A stretch of 33,141 nucleotides of DNA from CAYVUV01 sp964455095 (GTDB taxonomy: Bacteria > Desulfobacterota > Binatia > HRBIN30 > CADEER01), in the NCBI GenBank assembly GCA_964455095.1, contig CAYVUV010000325.1, positions 1 through 33,141 of the forward strand. Direction: 5' to 3'. Shown piece after piece: positions 1 through 8,980 of the stretch. The translations under genes were made by a program, and so were the position numbers. Each line of letters opens with the position of its first letter. The first letter of the stretch is position 1. The notes beneath the pieces were generated by a model, which did not search any database, had not been told where the DNA came from, and saw only the letters and a program-made list of their open reading frames with translations.

Positions 1-743
<743 letters not shown>

Positions 744-855
744 GCTCTGTCGTCCTCCCTACAAGCGAACCAGCCGCCCGGCGACTGCTGCCGCCGAGCT
801 GCCGTGAATAGTCATCAGGTTGTGGATCCTGCCGGCCTGTTGTGCTGCCTTGCGG

Positions 856-1404
856 TTACAGCACGGAACGCTGGCCGGCGATGCGGCCGGCGAGCAGCTG
901 GAGCTGCGTGCGCACGCTGCCGTCGTAGACTTTGCCTTCGACCTCGACGAGCAGACCGCCGAGCAGGTCCGGGTCGATCTGGTGCTCGACCAGCACCGTC
1001 TTGCCGGTCAGGCGCGCGAGGGACGCGACCAGCTCGCGTTCCTGGTCGGGCGTGAGCGGCGCAATCGAGGTGACGCGCGCGCGCACGCGGCCCAGGGCGC
1101 GATCGACCAGGCGCTCGTAGTTGGCCGCGATGCCGATCAGTTGGTCGAGCCGTTGGTGATCGGCGAGCAAGCACAGAAAGTTGCGCGTCGTCGGCCGCAG
1201 TTCGAGCTGGGCGGCGATGGCGCGCGCGATGGCGCGGCGGGTCGGCGCCGAGAGCAGCGGATTGGCGAGCTGACTGGCCACGCCGGCGTCGGCGGCGATG
1301 GCGGCGAGATTCTGCAGGTCCGCGCCGGTCTGCTCGAGGCTGCCCTCGTCGCGCGCGATCTCGGCGATCGCCTTGGCGTAGCGGCGTGCGATCGAGCCGC
1401 TCAC
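856..1404 (-). CDS. atpH: ATP synthase F1 subunit delta
   Basis: Delta (OSCP-type) subunit that links the top of F1 to the peripheral b/b' stalk. The product is 182 residues, normal for the family. It begins with the typical SIARRYAKAI helix and ends with the conserved beta segment (LLGGLLVEVEGKVYDGSV). I chose the GTG at 1404 because it overlaps the atpF stop as GTGA and has a GGAGGT ribosome binding site just upstream, inside the end of atpF. The frame stays open further upstream, but that stretch is antisense-like filler within atpF. The overlap implies translational coupling with atpF. Confidence 0.93.
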   Translation of the reverse strand: MSGSIARRYAKAIAEIARDEGSLEQTGADLQNLAAIAADAGVASQLANPLLSAPTRRAIARAIAAQLELRPTTRNFLCLLADHQRLDQLIGIAANYERLVDRALGRVRARVTSIAPLTPDQERELVASLARLTGKTVLVEHQIDPDLLGGLLVEVEGKVYDGSVRTQLQLLAGRIAGQRSVL

Positions 1405-1979
1405 TGGCGCACCTCCTGGATGAACTCGCGCACGAAGCGCTGCTGGTCGTCGGCGGTCAAGCGCTGCGGGGCCAGGCGGCGCGCGATGCCCAGCGCCAGC
1501 ACGGCGACTTCCTTGCGCAGCAGCGCTTCGGCGTTGCGCACTTCCTGCTCGGCGGCGCGCTGCGCGTCGCGGCGGATCGAGTCGGCCAGCTTGTGCGCCG
1601 CGGCGAGGATCTGTTCGCGCTCGGCGGCGATGTCGAGCTGCGCCTGGCGGCGCAAGGCTTCGAGCTCGGTGTTGAGGTTGGCGAGGCGTTCGGTCCACTC
1701 GGCCTGCAGGCGTTCGGACTCGCGCTTGGCCTGGGCGGCCTGCTCGAGCGCGGTGACGATCTGCTGGCGGCGCGTGAGCAACCCATCGCGAATGAGCGGC
1801 CAGGCGAAGCGGCGCAGGATGGCGATGAAGATCACCAGGTTGAGGGCGGAGAAGCCGAGCTTCATCCACGGGATGGCGTGTTGGGCGTGCTCGGCGTGGT
1901 GTGCGCCGTGCTCGGGCTCAACCGCGAACGCGATGGCCGGTACGAGCAGGGCGAGCAACAGAGAGAGTCCGCGCTTCAT
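1401..1979 (-). CDS. atpF: ATP synthase F0 subunit b, with His-rich N-terminus
   Basis: Subunit b of the peripheral stalk, 192 residues. It has one membrane segment around residues 40-58 (FSALNLVIFIAIL), then a long charged helix rich in Ala, Glu, Arg and Gln that reaches up to F1. Ahead of the membrane segment there is a signal-peptide-like stretch (MKRGLSLLLALLVPAIAFA) and a short linker with five histidines (positions 24, 27, 28, 31 and 34). An extended, signal-like b subunit is, from memory, known in deltaproteobacterial ATP synthases; the His cluster is less usual. The ATG overlaps the upstream atpF' stop as ATGA. With atpF' it would form a b/b' heterodimer. Confidence 0.92.
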   Translation of the reverse strand: MKRGLSLLLALLVPAIAFAVEPEHGAHHAEHAQHAIPWMKLGFSALNLVIFIAILRRFAWPLIRDGLLTRRQQIVTALEQAAQAKRESERLQAEWTERLANLNTELEALRRQAQLDIAAEREQILAAAHKLADSIRRDAQRAAEQEVRNAEALLRKEVAVLALGIARRLAPQRLTADDQQRFVREFIQEVRQ

Positions 1980-2407
1980 CAGTGGGATCCTCGCGTGACG
2001 CGGGTCAGCATCTCGGCGGCGACCGACTCGGCCTGCGCGGCCAGGCTCTGGCGCGCGCGATCGACCTGCGCCGCGACCTCGTCGCGCATCTTCGCCAGCT
2101 CGGCCCCGGCGGCGGTGCGCGCCTCGGCGAGCGCGCGCTGGCTCTCCTCCTGCGCGGCGTTGCGCGCGGCGGCGGCTTCCTGCGCCATCTGCACGCGCAT
2201 GGCGTGCACCGATTGATCGTAGCGCTCGCGCGCCACCTGGGCCTTCGCCACCAGTTGCTCGGCCTCGGCCTGTGCCGCCACCGTGCGCTTGGCGCGCTCC
2301 TCGAGCACGTCCAGCATCGGGTCGAAGGCGAGTCGCTTCAAGCCGACCCACAGGACGATGAAGGTGATGATCTGAATGAAAATCGAAAAATCTGGTACGA
2401 GGCTCAT
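1979..2407 (-). CDS. atpF': ATP synthase F0 subunit b'
   Basis: Second, diverged copy of the peripheral stalk subunit, 142 residues. It starts with MSLVPDFSIFIQIITF, so a membrane helix lies at the extreme N-terminus (about residues 6-25), followed by the conserved KRLAFDPMLDVLEERAKR segment and a long Ala/Glu/Gln-rich amphipathic helix. The b' plus b arrangement is known from photosynthetic bacteria, cyanobacteria and several deltaproteobacterial lineages. It is the first gene of the visible atp operon; atpB and atpE are not upstream, so the F0 a and c subunits must be encoded elsewhere. It is separated from the bactofilin gene by 112 nt with no convincing promoter. Confidence 0.92.
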   Translation of the reverse strand: MSLVPDFSIFIQIITFIVLWVGLKRLAFDPMLDVLEERAKRTVAAQAEAEQLVAKAQVARERYDQSVHAMRVQMAQEAAAARNAAQEESQRALAEARTAAGAELAKMRDEVAAQVDRARQSLAAQAESVAAEMLTRVTRGSH

Positions 2408-2519
2408 CGCTTGGGTCCGCTAGTCGCTCGGGGCGGCACACTTTCGCCCCCCCTGCGACGGGTGAATTCGTTTCCTGCCTGTATTGGGTGCTTAAAGGAA
2501 AAGTTGCGGTCGGTGAAGT

Positions 2520-3035
2520 CTAGCTCGCGGCCTCCGACGGTCGGCGGGTCGCGTTCCCGCGTTCTTCGGTGGGGAAAATGGCTACCCGTTTGTCCCCGCG
2601 CTCGGCCCGCGCGTCAGCGCCGGCCATGGTGCAGTGGCCTTCGAAGGCCACGCCGTCATGGATCACCAGGCTCGGGGTCGACAAGTTGCCGACCAGCTTC
2701 GCCGGTGCGCGGAGCTCGACGCGCTTGCGCGCCGTGATGTCGCCAGTGACTTTGCCCTGCACGATCACGATGCTGGCGTGAATTTGCGCCGTGACCTCGG
2801 CGCTCTCGCCGATGACCACGGTGTCCTGTGCGTTGATCTCGCCTTCGATCTGCCCGTCGATGCGCACGCTGCCCTCGAAGGAGAGCTTGCCCTCCACCCG
2901 ACTGCCCTGCCCCAGATGTGCCTGCACCTCACGCGAACCCGCGGGCTCGACGTGCGGCGTCGCCGCCGGCGCCGCGATCGTGCGCGCGTGGTCATCAGGC
3001 CTCGGTGTCTTGTCCTCCTTCACGAACAAGGCCAT
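2520..3035 (-). CDS. bactofilin family cytoskeletal protein
   Basis: Bactofilin: a small protein that polymerises without nucleotide into filaments used as a scaffold for cell shape, polarity or chromosome segregation. The product has 171 residues. A flexible, charged N-terminal tail (about 1-45) precedes the right-handed beta-helix core (about 46-140), visible as short repeats such as GSRVEGKLSFEGSVRIDGQIEG and GKVTGDITARKRVELRAPAKLVG (split here into the two rungs described). A charged C-terminal tail follows. The ATG at 3035 has an AGGAG ribosome binding site 5 nt upstream and a consensus-like promoter (3078-3107). It lies directly downstream of parAB; in Myxococcus bactofilins position ParABS components, so a link to segregation is plausible here but inferred from context. 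Confidence 0.93.
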   Translation of the reverse strand: MALFVKEDKTPRPDDHARTIAAPAATPHVEPAGSREVQAHLGQGSRVEGKLSFEGSVRIDGQIEGEINAQDTVVIGESAEVTAQIHASIVIVQGKVTGDITARKRVELRAPAKLVGNLSTPSLVIHDGVAFEGHCTMAGADARAERGDKRVAIFPTEERGNATRRPSEAAS

Positions 3036-3077
3036 TCATTTTTCTCCTGTTCTTGTCGGGTTGGACGGAAGGCGCGG

Positions 3078-3107
3078 CTTATAACACCCAATTGCGACGG
3101 TTGTCAA
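3078..3107 (-). promoter_or_regulatory. sigma70-type promoter of the bactofilin gene
   Basis: On the minus strand the -35 element is TTGACA (complement of 3102-3107), a perfect match. The -10 element is TATAAG (complement of 3078-3083), five of six matches, with an 18-nt spacer. Transcription would start near 3071, giving a leader of about 36 nt. It sits between the parB stop and the bactofilin start, so bactofilin, and perhaps the atp genes, can be expressed independently of parAB. Confidence 0.7.
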
Positions 3108-3135
3108 AACGACCAGACGCGAAAAGACCGCGTGA

Positions 3136-3993
3136 TCAGGTGCGTCCGGCGAGGCGGTCAATGAGTCCGTTCAACTCGGCGAGCGAGTAGTACTCGATCT
3201 CGATCCGCCCCGTCTCGCCCTTCGCCGTGCGCAGCCGCACGCGCGTGCCGAGGGCGCGCGACAGGTCGGCTTCGACTGCCTGCTGATCGGCATCGGGTGC
3301 CGGAGCGGATTGCCGCTGGCGCACCAATCGTTCGGTGGCGCGTACGGAGAGCTTGCCCTGTACGACGTGGCGCGCCGCTTCCGTCTGCGCCGCACCGGCC
3401 AAACCGAGAAGCGACCGCGCGTGGCCAGCCGATATCTCGCCGCGCTCAATCTGCTGGCGAACTTCCGCCGGAAGCTGCAGCAATCGCACGGCGTTTGCCA
3501 CTGTAGAACGATTCTTGCCCACACGCTGGGCTATCTCATCGTGGCGGAGGCCAAATTCGTCAGCCAGGCGCTGGTAGGCGCGCGCCTCTTCCATGGGGTT
3601 GAGGTTCTCGCGCTGCAGATTCTCGATCAACGCCAGCTCGAGCGACTCGCGGTCGTCGACGTCGCGGATGGTGACCGGCACGCGCGTCAAGCCAGCGCGT
3701 TGCGCGGCGCGAAAGCGCCGTTCGCCGGCGATGAGCTGGTAGGAATCGCCCACCCGGCGCACCAGCAACGGCTGCAAGACGCCCTTCTCGCGGATCGAGG
3801 CGCAGAGCTCCTCGATCGCTTCGTCGGCGAACACATCGCGCGGCTGGAACGGATTGGGAGCGATTGCCTCGATCGCGATCGACGTGGGTTCATCGCCCTG
3901 CTGAACGTCGGCCGCGCGCGATTCCGCCGCCGGTTCGGTGGCCGGAATCAGCGCTCCGAGCCCGCGCCCGAGCGCCCTTCTGCGCAGGTCCAT
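3136..3993 (-). CDS. parB: chromosome partitioning protein ParB
   Basis: ParB is a CTP-dependent DNA clamp that loads at parS and spreads to form the partition complex. The product is 285 residues. The N-terminus carries the ParA-contacting motif (GRGLGALIP, residues 9-17). The CTP-binding region contains GERRFRAAQRAG, and the helix-turn-helix that reads parS follows (DEIAQRVGKNRSTVANAVRL). A C-terminal dimerisation segment ends the protein. The ATG is 1 nt past the parA stop, with a GGAGGAGG ribosome binding site inside the parA end, so the two are coupled. Two perfect parS sites lie nearby, at 4957-4972 and 7552-7567. Confidence 0.97.
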   Translation of the reverse strand: MDLRRRALGRGLGALIPATEPAAESRAADVQQGDEPTSIAIEAIAPNPFQPRDVFADEAIEELCASIREKGVLQPLLVRRVGDSYQLIAGERRFRAAQRAGLTRVPVTIRDVDDRESLELALIENLQRENLNPMEEARAYQRLADEFGLRHDEIAQRVGKNRSTVANAVRLLQLPAEVRQQIERGEISAGHARSLLGLAGAAQTEAARHVVQGKLSVRATERLVRQRQSAPAPDADQQAVEADLSRALGTRVRLRTAKGETGRIEIEYYSLAELNGLIDRLAGRT

Positions 3994-3994
3994 C

Positions 3995-4798
3995 TCAACC
4001 TCCTCCTTGCCCGCTGCGGCCCGCCTGGGCGGCCTGCTCTTCGGCTTCGATCACCTCGCGCGCCAGATCGCTGTAGGCCTGCGCCCCGCGCGAGGTCGGA
4101 TCGTAGAGCGCCACCGGCACACCATGACTCGGCGATTCGCTCAGTCGCACGTTGCGCGGGATCACGGTCTTGTAGACCTGGCCGGGAAAATGGCCGCGCA
4201 CTTCGTCGGCCACCTGGTGCGAGAGGCTGTTGCGGGTGTCGAACATGGTCAGAAGAATCCCCGCCAAAGCCAGGCCCTGGTTGAGATGCTCGCGGATGAG
4301 CTTGATCGTATCCATCAGCGCGCTCAGACCCTCGAGCGCGTAGTACTCGCACTGCAACGGCACCAGCACCGCATCGGCGGCGGACAGCCCGTTGATGGTC
4401 AACAGGCCGAGCGAGGGCGGACAATCTATCAGCGTCAGCGCATAGCGGTCGCGAATCGGCTTGAGCGCCTCGCGCAGGCGGAACTCGCGCGCCAGCGCTG
4501 ACACCAGCTCGACCTCCGCCCCGACCAGATCGCGGTGCGCCGGCATCAGGTGCAGCCGCTCGACGGCCAGGGGGATGATGACCTGGTCTGCCGAGCTCTC
4601 GCCCATGAGCAGATCGTAGGTGGTCGGATGGTCGCCCAGATCCCGTTGCCCGAGCCCGCTGGTGGCACTGCCCTGCGGGTCGATATCGACCAGCAGCGTA
4701 TCGCGCTGCGCCAGCGCCAGGCTGGCGGCGAGGTTCACCGCCGTCGTGGTTTTGCCCACGCCGCCCTTCTGATTTGCGATGCAGATGATGCGTCCCAC
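3995..4798 (-). CDS. parA: chromosome partitioning ATPase ParA (Soj)
   Basis: ParA is a Walker ATPase that binds the nucleoid and drives movement of ParB-parS complexes. The product is 267 residues with the deviant Walker A motif KGGVGKTTT (signature Lys 11, catalytic Lys 16). The DIDPQGSAT motif follows near residues 38-46, and LIDCPPSLGLLT is the Walker B region. The start is a GTG at 4798 giving MGRIICIANQKGG, where homologues begin; no strong ribosome binding site is seen. parA follows rsmG, with a parS site and about 160 nt of otherwise uncharacterised spacer between them. Order mnmG-rsmG-parA-parB is the classic origin-proximal arrangement. Confidence 0.97.
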   Translation of the reverse strand: MGRIICIANQKGGVGKTTTAVNLAASLALAQRDTLLVDIDPQGSATSGLGQRDLGDHPTTYDLLMGESSADQVIIPLAVERLHLMPAHRDLVGAEVELVSALAREFRLREALKPIRDRYALTLIDCPPSLGLLTINGLSAADAVLVPLQCEYYALEGLSALMDTIKLIREHLNQGLALAGILLTMFDTRNSLSHQVADEVRGHFPGQVYKTVIPRNVRLSESPSHGVPVALYDPTSRGAQAYSDLAREVIEAEEQAAQAGRSGQGGG

Positions 4799-4956
4799 GG
4801 TTTTGTTTCGGTGCCCGTCTCGGCGTAGCCCGAGGGCTGCGAGCCGAGGATCAGTTGAGGATCGTACGGTTGGAAGCTGATCGTTTGAACCGGCCGCCCC
4901 GCGCCGGCGCGCGGCAGATGCGGGCTACCACATGGTGAAAAAAAAGGGAAGAAATC

Positions 4957-4972
4957 TGTTTCACGTGAAACA
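4957..4972. promoter_or_regulatory. parS centromere site overlapping the rsmG stop codon
   Basis: The sequence TGTTTCACGTGAAACA is a perfect 16-bp palindrome and equals the known bacterial parS consensus bound by ParB. It lies 159 nt upstream of the parA start. Its left part encodes the last residues of RsmG and its centre supplies the TGA stop (4961-4963), so the centromere is partly coding. Confidence 0.95.
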
Positions 4973-5620
4973 GAAGTCGAGTAGCACACGGACAGATCCG
5001 TCGGGGAGGTCGTACGATGTCAGCGCCGCATCGCCAAAGCCGAGCCCACGCAGGCGCTCGAAGCTCGGCAGCTCGTCCGTATATCCCGGCCCTTTCATTG
5101 CCAGCAGCCGCCCACCCGGCCGCAGGAGCGGCTGCGCCCACTGCAGCAGCTCTTCGGTTTTCGACAGAGCCCGGGCGACAACGACTGAATAGCGGCCCGT
5201 ATGCGCCGGATCGCGTCCCAGCGCTTCGATGCGCACTGCCAGCGCGCTGGCGTTTACGGCGCCCGATGCCCGGATCGCTTCAAGCAGGAAGCTGACCTTC
5301 TTTTGCTTCGATTCGACCAGCGTGACCGTAGCGGTGGGTCGAACGATGGCGATGACCAATCCGGGGAAACCGGCCCCGCTGCCGAAGTCGGCGATGACAT
5401 CGTCGGGCCGGACCGCTGCGGCGGCGATCAGGGAGTCGGCGAAGTGCTTGATCGCGATGGCGCGGGCGTCGTGCTGGGAGACCAGGGCCATGCCCTGGTT
5501 CCAGCGCAGCAGGATCTCCAGGTAGCGCCGCAGCTGGGTGCGCTGCTCGGTCGTGAGGGTCAGGCCGCGTGCGGTAGCCCAGGGCCACAGCTCGTCGAGC
5601 GCGGCGGTCAGGTCGTCCAC
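4961..5620 (-). CDS. rsmG: 16S rRNA (guanine527-N7)-methyltransferase RsmG
   Basis: RsmG (GidB) methylates N7 of G527 in 16S rRNA using S-adenosylmethionine. The product is 219 residues, normal for the family. The SAM-binding glycine motif is clear (DFGSGAGFPGL), followed by the acidic strand VTLVESKQKKVSFL and the conserved VVARALSKTEELLQWA region. The start is a GTG at 5620, 37 nt after the mnmG stop. Its C-terminus (FCFT) is encoded by the left half of a parS site. It lies in the conserved mnmG-rsmG-parAB order, presumably one transcript with mnmG. Confidence 0.95.
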   Translation of the reverse strand: MDDLTAALDELWPWATARGLTLTTEQRTQLRRYLEILLRWNQGMALVSQHDARAIAIKHFADSLIAAAAVRPDDVIADFGSGAGFPGLVIAIVRPTATVTLVESKQKKVSFLLEAIRASGAVNASALAVRIEALGRDPAHTGRYSVVVARALSKTEELLQWAQPLLRPGGRLLAMKGPGYTDELPSFERLRGLGFGDAALTSYDLPDGSVRVLLDFCFT

Positions 5621-5657
5621 GAGAACGTCTCAGCGAAGTCCGACCGCAGAGGACAGC

Positions 5658-7538
5658 TCAGGCGGCGCCCTTGCGCTTGAGGTGGATGGAGAGGAGCGAC
5701 AGCGCGGCGGGCGTCACACCGGCAATACGGGCGGCCTGGCCGAGTGAGCGCGGCCGGATGGCGCTCAGCTTCTCGCTTACCTCGCGCGAGAGTCCGGGGA
5801 TGGCGGTGTAATCGAGGGCCGGGGGTATCAGTGCCGCCTCCATGCGGGCCGAGCGCTGGACGCCCTCCTCCTGGCGTTTGACGTAGCCCTCGTACTTGAC
5901 CGACACTTCGACCTGCGCCGCAACGTCCGCGCGCGGCAGTGGTTCGGCGAAGCGGCCCAGGGCCCATGCGGCGCTCAGCGGGATCTCCGGCCGGCGCAGC
6001 AGTTGGAGCAGATTGCACGGTGCCTTGAGCGGCGCTGAACCATATGCCGCAAGGGCTGCGTCGGTGTCGGTGCCTGTGGCGATGGTGGTCGTTTCCAGGC
6101 GTTCCCGCACCAGGCGGGACTCGCGCAGCTTGTCTTGCGTGCGGCGCGCATCGCTGTCGGCGACGGCACCGATGCGGTGGCCAATATCTCCCAGGCGCAG
6201 ATCCGCATTGTCCTCGCGCAGCAGCAAGCGGTATTCGGCGCGCGAGGTGAACATGCGATACGGCTCGCCGCCGATGCCGCGCGTGACCAGGTCGTCGATC
6301 ATGACGCCGATATAGGCCTGCTCGCGCCCGAGGATCAGCGGCGGCTCCCCGCGCAAGCTGAGCGCGGCGTTGATCCCGGCCATCAGACCCTGCGCGGCGG
6401 CCTCTTCATAGCCGGTGGTGCCGTTGATCTGCCCGGCGTGGAAGAGCCCGGGTAGCAGCTTGCTCTCGAGCGAAGCGCACAGCTGGGTCGGGTCGGCGTA
6501 GTCGTACTCGATCGCGTAGCCCGGGCGCATGATCACCGCCTGTTCGAGGCCGGAGATCGAGCGCACCATGGCCAGCTGCACGTCGAGGGGAAGGCTGGTC
6601 GAGAGGCCGTTGGGATAGACCTCGACCGTGTCGCGCCCTTCCGGCTCGAGGAAAATCTGGTGGCGGTCCTTGTCGGCAAAGCGCACGATCTTGTCTTCGA
6701 TCGACGGACAGTAGCGTGGCCCGCGGCTGCTGATCCGCCCGTTGTACATCGGGGAGCGATCCAGCCCGCCGCGGATGACCTCGTGCGTGTCGGGGTTCGT
6801 GTAGGTGATATGGCAGGGAATCTGCGATTGCGCGATGCGCTCGGTGGCGAAGGAGAACGGAACCGGTGGGTCGTCGCCGGGCTGCTCTTCCAGGCGGGAG
6901 TAGTCGATCGACCGCGCGTCCAGACGCGGGCAAGTGCCGGTCTTCAGCCGGCCAACCCGGAAGCCGAGGCTCGCGAGCTGTTCGCTCAGGCCCGTCGCGG
7001 CAAAATCCCCTGCCCTGCCCGCCGTGTAGTTCTTGGTGCCGACATGCACCAGGCCGTTGAGAAACGTCCCCGTAGTCAGAATGACCCGCCGGCCGAGGAT
7101 AGCCTCGCCCATCTGCGTTTCGACGCCGCGCAGCACCCCGTTCTCCAGCAGCAGTGCATTGACGCTGCCCTGGTAGACGGTCAGCCGCGCGGCGCGTTCG
7201 ACGCGATGCTTCATGCGCTGGCGATAGAGCTGCTTGTCCGCCTGGGCCCGCGAGGCCCGCACCGCCGGGCCCTTTCGCGTGTTGAGCTGGCGAAACTGAA
7301 TGCCGGTCTCGTCGATTGCCCGTGCCATCTCGCCGCCCAGCGCGTCGATCTCCTTGTCCAGGTGCCCCTTGCCGATGCCGCCGATGGCGGGGTTGCAGGA
7401 CATCTGCCCGATATGGTCGAGGTTGAGCGTCACCAGCACCGTCTCGCAGCCCATCCGCGCGGCCGCCAGCGCCGCCTCGATGCCGGCGTGCCCGGCGCCA
7501 ACGACGATGACGTCGAACTCCTTTGCCAGAGGTTGCAT
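5658..7538 (-). CDS. mnmG: tRNA uridine-5-carboxymethylaminomethyl synthesis enzyme MnmG (GidA)
   Basis: MnmG is the FAD-binding partner of MnmE; together they install the cmnm5 modification at U34 of certain tRNAs. The product is 626 residues, typical. The FAD dinucleotide-binding motif GAGHAGIEAALA is at residues 14-25, followed by CNPAIGGIGKGHL. The conserved TGTFLNG and GYAIEYDY segments and the helical C-terminal MnmE-contacting domain are all present. I chose the ATG at 7538 (MQPLAKEFDVI) because it has a GAGGTAGGGGG ribosome binding site immediately upstream. The frame is open further up to 7622, but that would translate through a parS site and into mnmE. Confidence 0.96.
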   Translation of the reverse strand: MQPLAKEFDVIVVGAGHAGIEAALAAARMGCETVLVTLNLDHIGQMSCNPAIGGIGKGHLDKEIDALGGEMARAIDETGIQFRQLNTRKGPAVRASRAQADKQLYRQRMKHRVERAARLTVYQGSVNALLLENGVLRGVETQMGEAILGRRVILTTGTFLNGLVHVGTKNYTAGRAGDFAATGLSEQLASLGFRVGRLKTGTCPRLDARSIDYSRLEEQPGDDPPVPFSFATERIAQSQIPCHITYTNPDTHEVIRGGLDRSPMYNGRISSRGPRYCPSIEDKIVRFADKDRHQIFLEPEGRDTVEVYPNGLSTSLPLDVQLAMVRSISGLEQAVIMRPGYAIEYDYADPTQLCASLESKLLPGLFHAGQINGTTGYEEAAAQGLMAGINAALSLRGEPPLILGREQAYIGVMIDDLVTRGIGGEPYRMFTSRAEYRLLLREDNADLRLGDIGHRIGAVADSDARRTQDKLRESRLVRERLETTTIATGTDTDAALAAYGSAPLKAPCNLLQLLRRPEIPLSAAWALGRFAEPLPRADVAAQVEVSVKYEGYVKRQEEGVQRSARMEAALIPPALDYTAIPGLSREVSEKLSAIRPRSLGQAARIAGVTPAALSLLSIHLKRKGAA

Positions 7539-7551
7539 GCCCCCTACCTCA

Positions 7552-7567
7552 TGTTTCACGTGAAACA
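7552..7567. promoter_or_regulatory. parS centromere site between mnmE and mnmG
   Basis: A second perfect copy of TGTTTCACGTGAAACA. It fills most of the 34-nt gap between the mnmE stop and the mnmG start and lies 2.6 kb from the first site, both upstream of parAB. ParB loading here is expected from the exact consensus match. Confidence 0.95.
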
Positions 7568-7572
7568 ACCGA

Positions 7573-8925
7573 TCACTTGCCGATGCAGAACTCACTGAAG
7601 ATCGCGTCGAGCACGTCTTCACTGGTCACCGCGCCGGTGACCGAGCCAATATGATCCAGCGCGGCTTGAACGTCCACCGCGACGAGGTCGGGCGGAAACC
7701 GCTCGAGCAGGCCACTGCGGGCGTGCAGCAGGGATTCGCGCGCCTTGGCCATGGCATCGAGCTGGCGCGCCCTGGTCAAGACGGGCAACCCGTCGCCAGC
7801 TGTTCCACCGGCGCGGGCGAGTACCGAGCGGCGCAGCTCATCGAGTCCAACACCGTCTTTTGCCGACACGCGCACCACCTCGCCCTGTTGGCAGAGCGCG
7901 CTGATCGCGCCCTCGGACCAGCGGAGCGGCAGGTCGATCTTGTTGAGAGCGATGACTGCGCGCTCTGCCGCCGGCAGCTGGAAGTTGCAGTCGGGTGGCT
8001 GCGAGGCATCGAGCACGGCGATGACGACGTCCGCTGCGGCGGCGACCTGCAAGGCGCGGTCGATGCCGATACGTTCCACTTCCCCGGGAGCTTCGCGCAG
8101 ACCAGCCGTGTCGCTGAGCACAACCGGGACGCCAGCGAAGTCGGCGCTTTCCTCGATGACATCGCGCGTGGTGCCCGCCAGCGCCGTGACGATCGCGCGG
8201 TCTTCGCCCAGCAGGGCGTTGAGCAGGCTCGATTTGCCGACGTTGGGCGGGCCCGCAATGGCCACGCGCAAGCCCTGGCGCACCAGGCGACCGCGCACAT
8301 GCGTGGCGAGCAGTCGATCAGTCTCGTCGAGCACGGCCTCGATATCGGCGAGCGCGGCGGCCGGGTCGACCACAATGTCATCGTCGGCGAAGTCGATCTG
8401 CACCTCGAGCAGCGCCTTGACCCGAATCAAGCGTTGGCGCAGCCCGTCGAGGTGGCGCGAGAGCCGGCCGAACAGTTGGTCGGCGGCCTGACCGGCACTC
8501 TCCGGCGTGCGCGCTGCGATCAGGTCGGCGACTGCCTCTGCTTGTGCGAGGTCCAGCTTGCCGTTCAAGAAGGCGCGTTTGGTGAACTCACCGGCCACAG
8601 CCGGACGCGCTCCGCGGCGCAAAACCGCCTCGAGCGCGCGGCGCAGAACGATCGGGCTGCCGTGGCAGTGGAGCTCGAAAACGTCCTCGCCGGTATAGCT
8701 GCGCGGGCCCCGCATCAGCACTGCCAAGCAGTCGTCGAGCTCCGCTCCGTCCGGCCCGATCACGCGCCCGTGGTACAGATGATGCGACGACAGACACCCG
8801 TCGACGCGCCGCAAAAAAACACTGTTGCCAATCGATTCAGCCGCCGGACCGCTTATCCTGATTACACCTATTCCTCCACTACCTTGAGGGGTTGCGATGG
8901 CAGCTATGGTGTCGTGGGAGTACAT
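7573..8925 (-). CDS. mnmE: tRNA uridine-5-carboxymethylaminomethyl synthesis GTPase MnmE
   Basis: MnmE (TrmE) is the GTPase that works with MnmG in U34 tRNA modification and also binds a formyl-folate donor. The product is 450 residues, the usual length. The N-terminal folate-binding domain starts DTIAAIATPQGSGGIGVIRISG. An inserted G domain carries Walker A GPPNVGKS (225-232), GTTRD (251-255), DTAG (272-275) and NKID. The C-terminus ends in the invariant FCIGK, whose Cys is required for activity. The ATG at 8925 is 90 nt downstream of the jag stop, beyond a terminator, so a promoter of its own in that gap is likely, although I see no good consensus. Confidence 0.97.
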   Translation of the reverse strand: MYSHDTIAAIATPQGSGGIGVIRISGPAAESIGNSVFLRRVDGCLSSHHLYHGRVIGPDGAELDDCLAVLMRGPRSYTGEDVFELHCHGSPIVLRRALEAVLRRGARPAVAGEFTKRAFLNGKLDLAQAEAVADLIAARTPESAGQAADQLFGRLSRHLDGLRQRLIRVKALLEVQIDFADDDIVVDPAAALADIEAVLDETDRLLATHVRGRLVRQGLRVAIAGPPNVGKSSLLNALLGEDRAIVTALAGTTRDVIEESADFAGVPVVLSDTAGLREAPGEVERIGIDRALQVAAAADVVIAVLDASQPPDCNFQLPAAERAVIALNKIDLPLRWSEGAISALCQQGEVVRVSAKDGVGLDELRRSVLARAGGTAGDGLPVLTRARQLDAMAKARESLLHARSGLLERFPPDLVAVDVQAALDHIGSVTGAVTSEDVLDAIFSEFCIGK

Positions 8926-8980
8926 CGCACAAGCTCTTCAGGAACAGATCCAGTGCGTCGACAAGATTGGACAGACCATG

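Noticed and set aside
744..855. Possible DnaA box (TGTGGATCC near 831) and replication origin
   Set aside because: It matches only seven bases of the consensus, is single and is not near an AT-rich stretch; no origin can be supported in this window.
2408..2519. Terminator or promoter between bactofilin and atpF'
   Set aside because: A GGGGCG/CGCCCC stem is present but has no U-tract, and no -35/-10 pair is convincing.
7539..7622. N-terminal extension of mnmG to 7622
   Set aside because: It would translate through the parS site and overlap the mnmE end; the ATG at 7538 has a strong ribosome binding site and fits homologue length.
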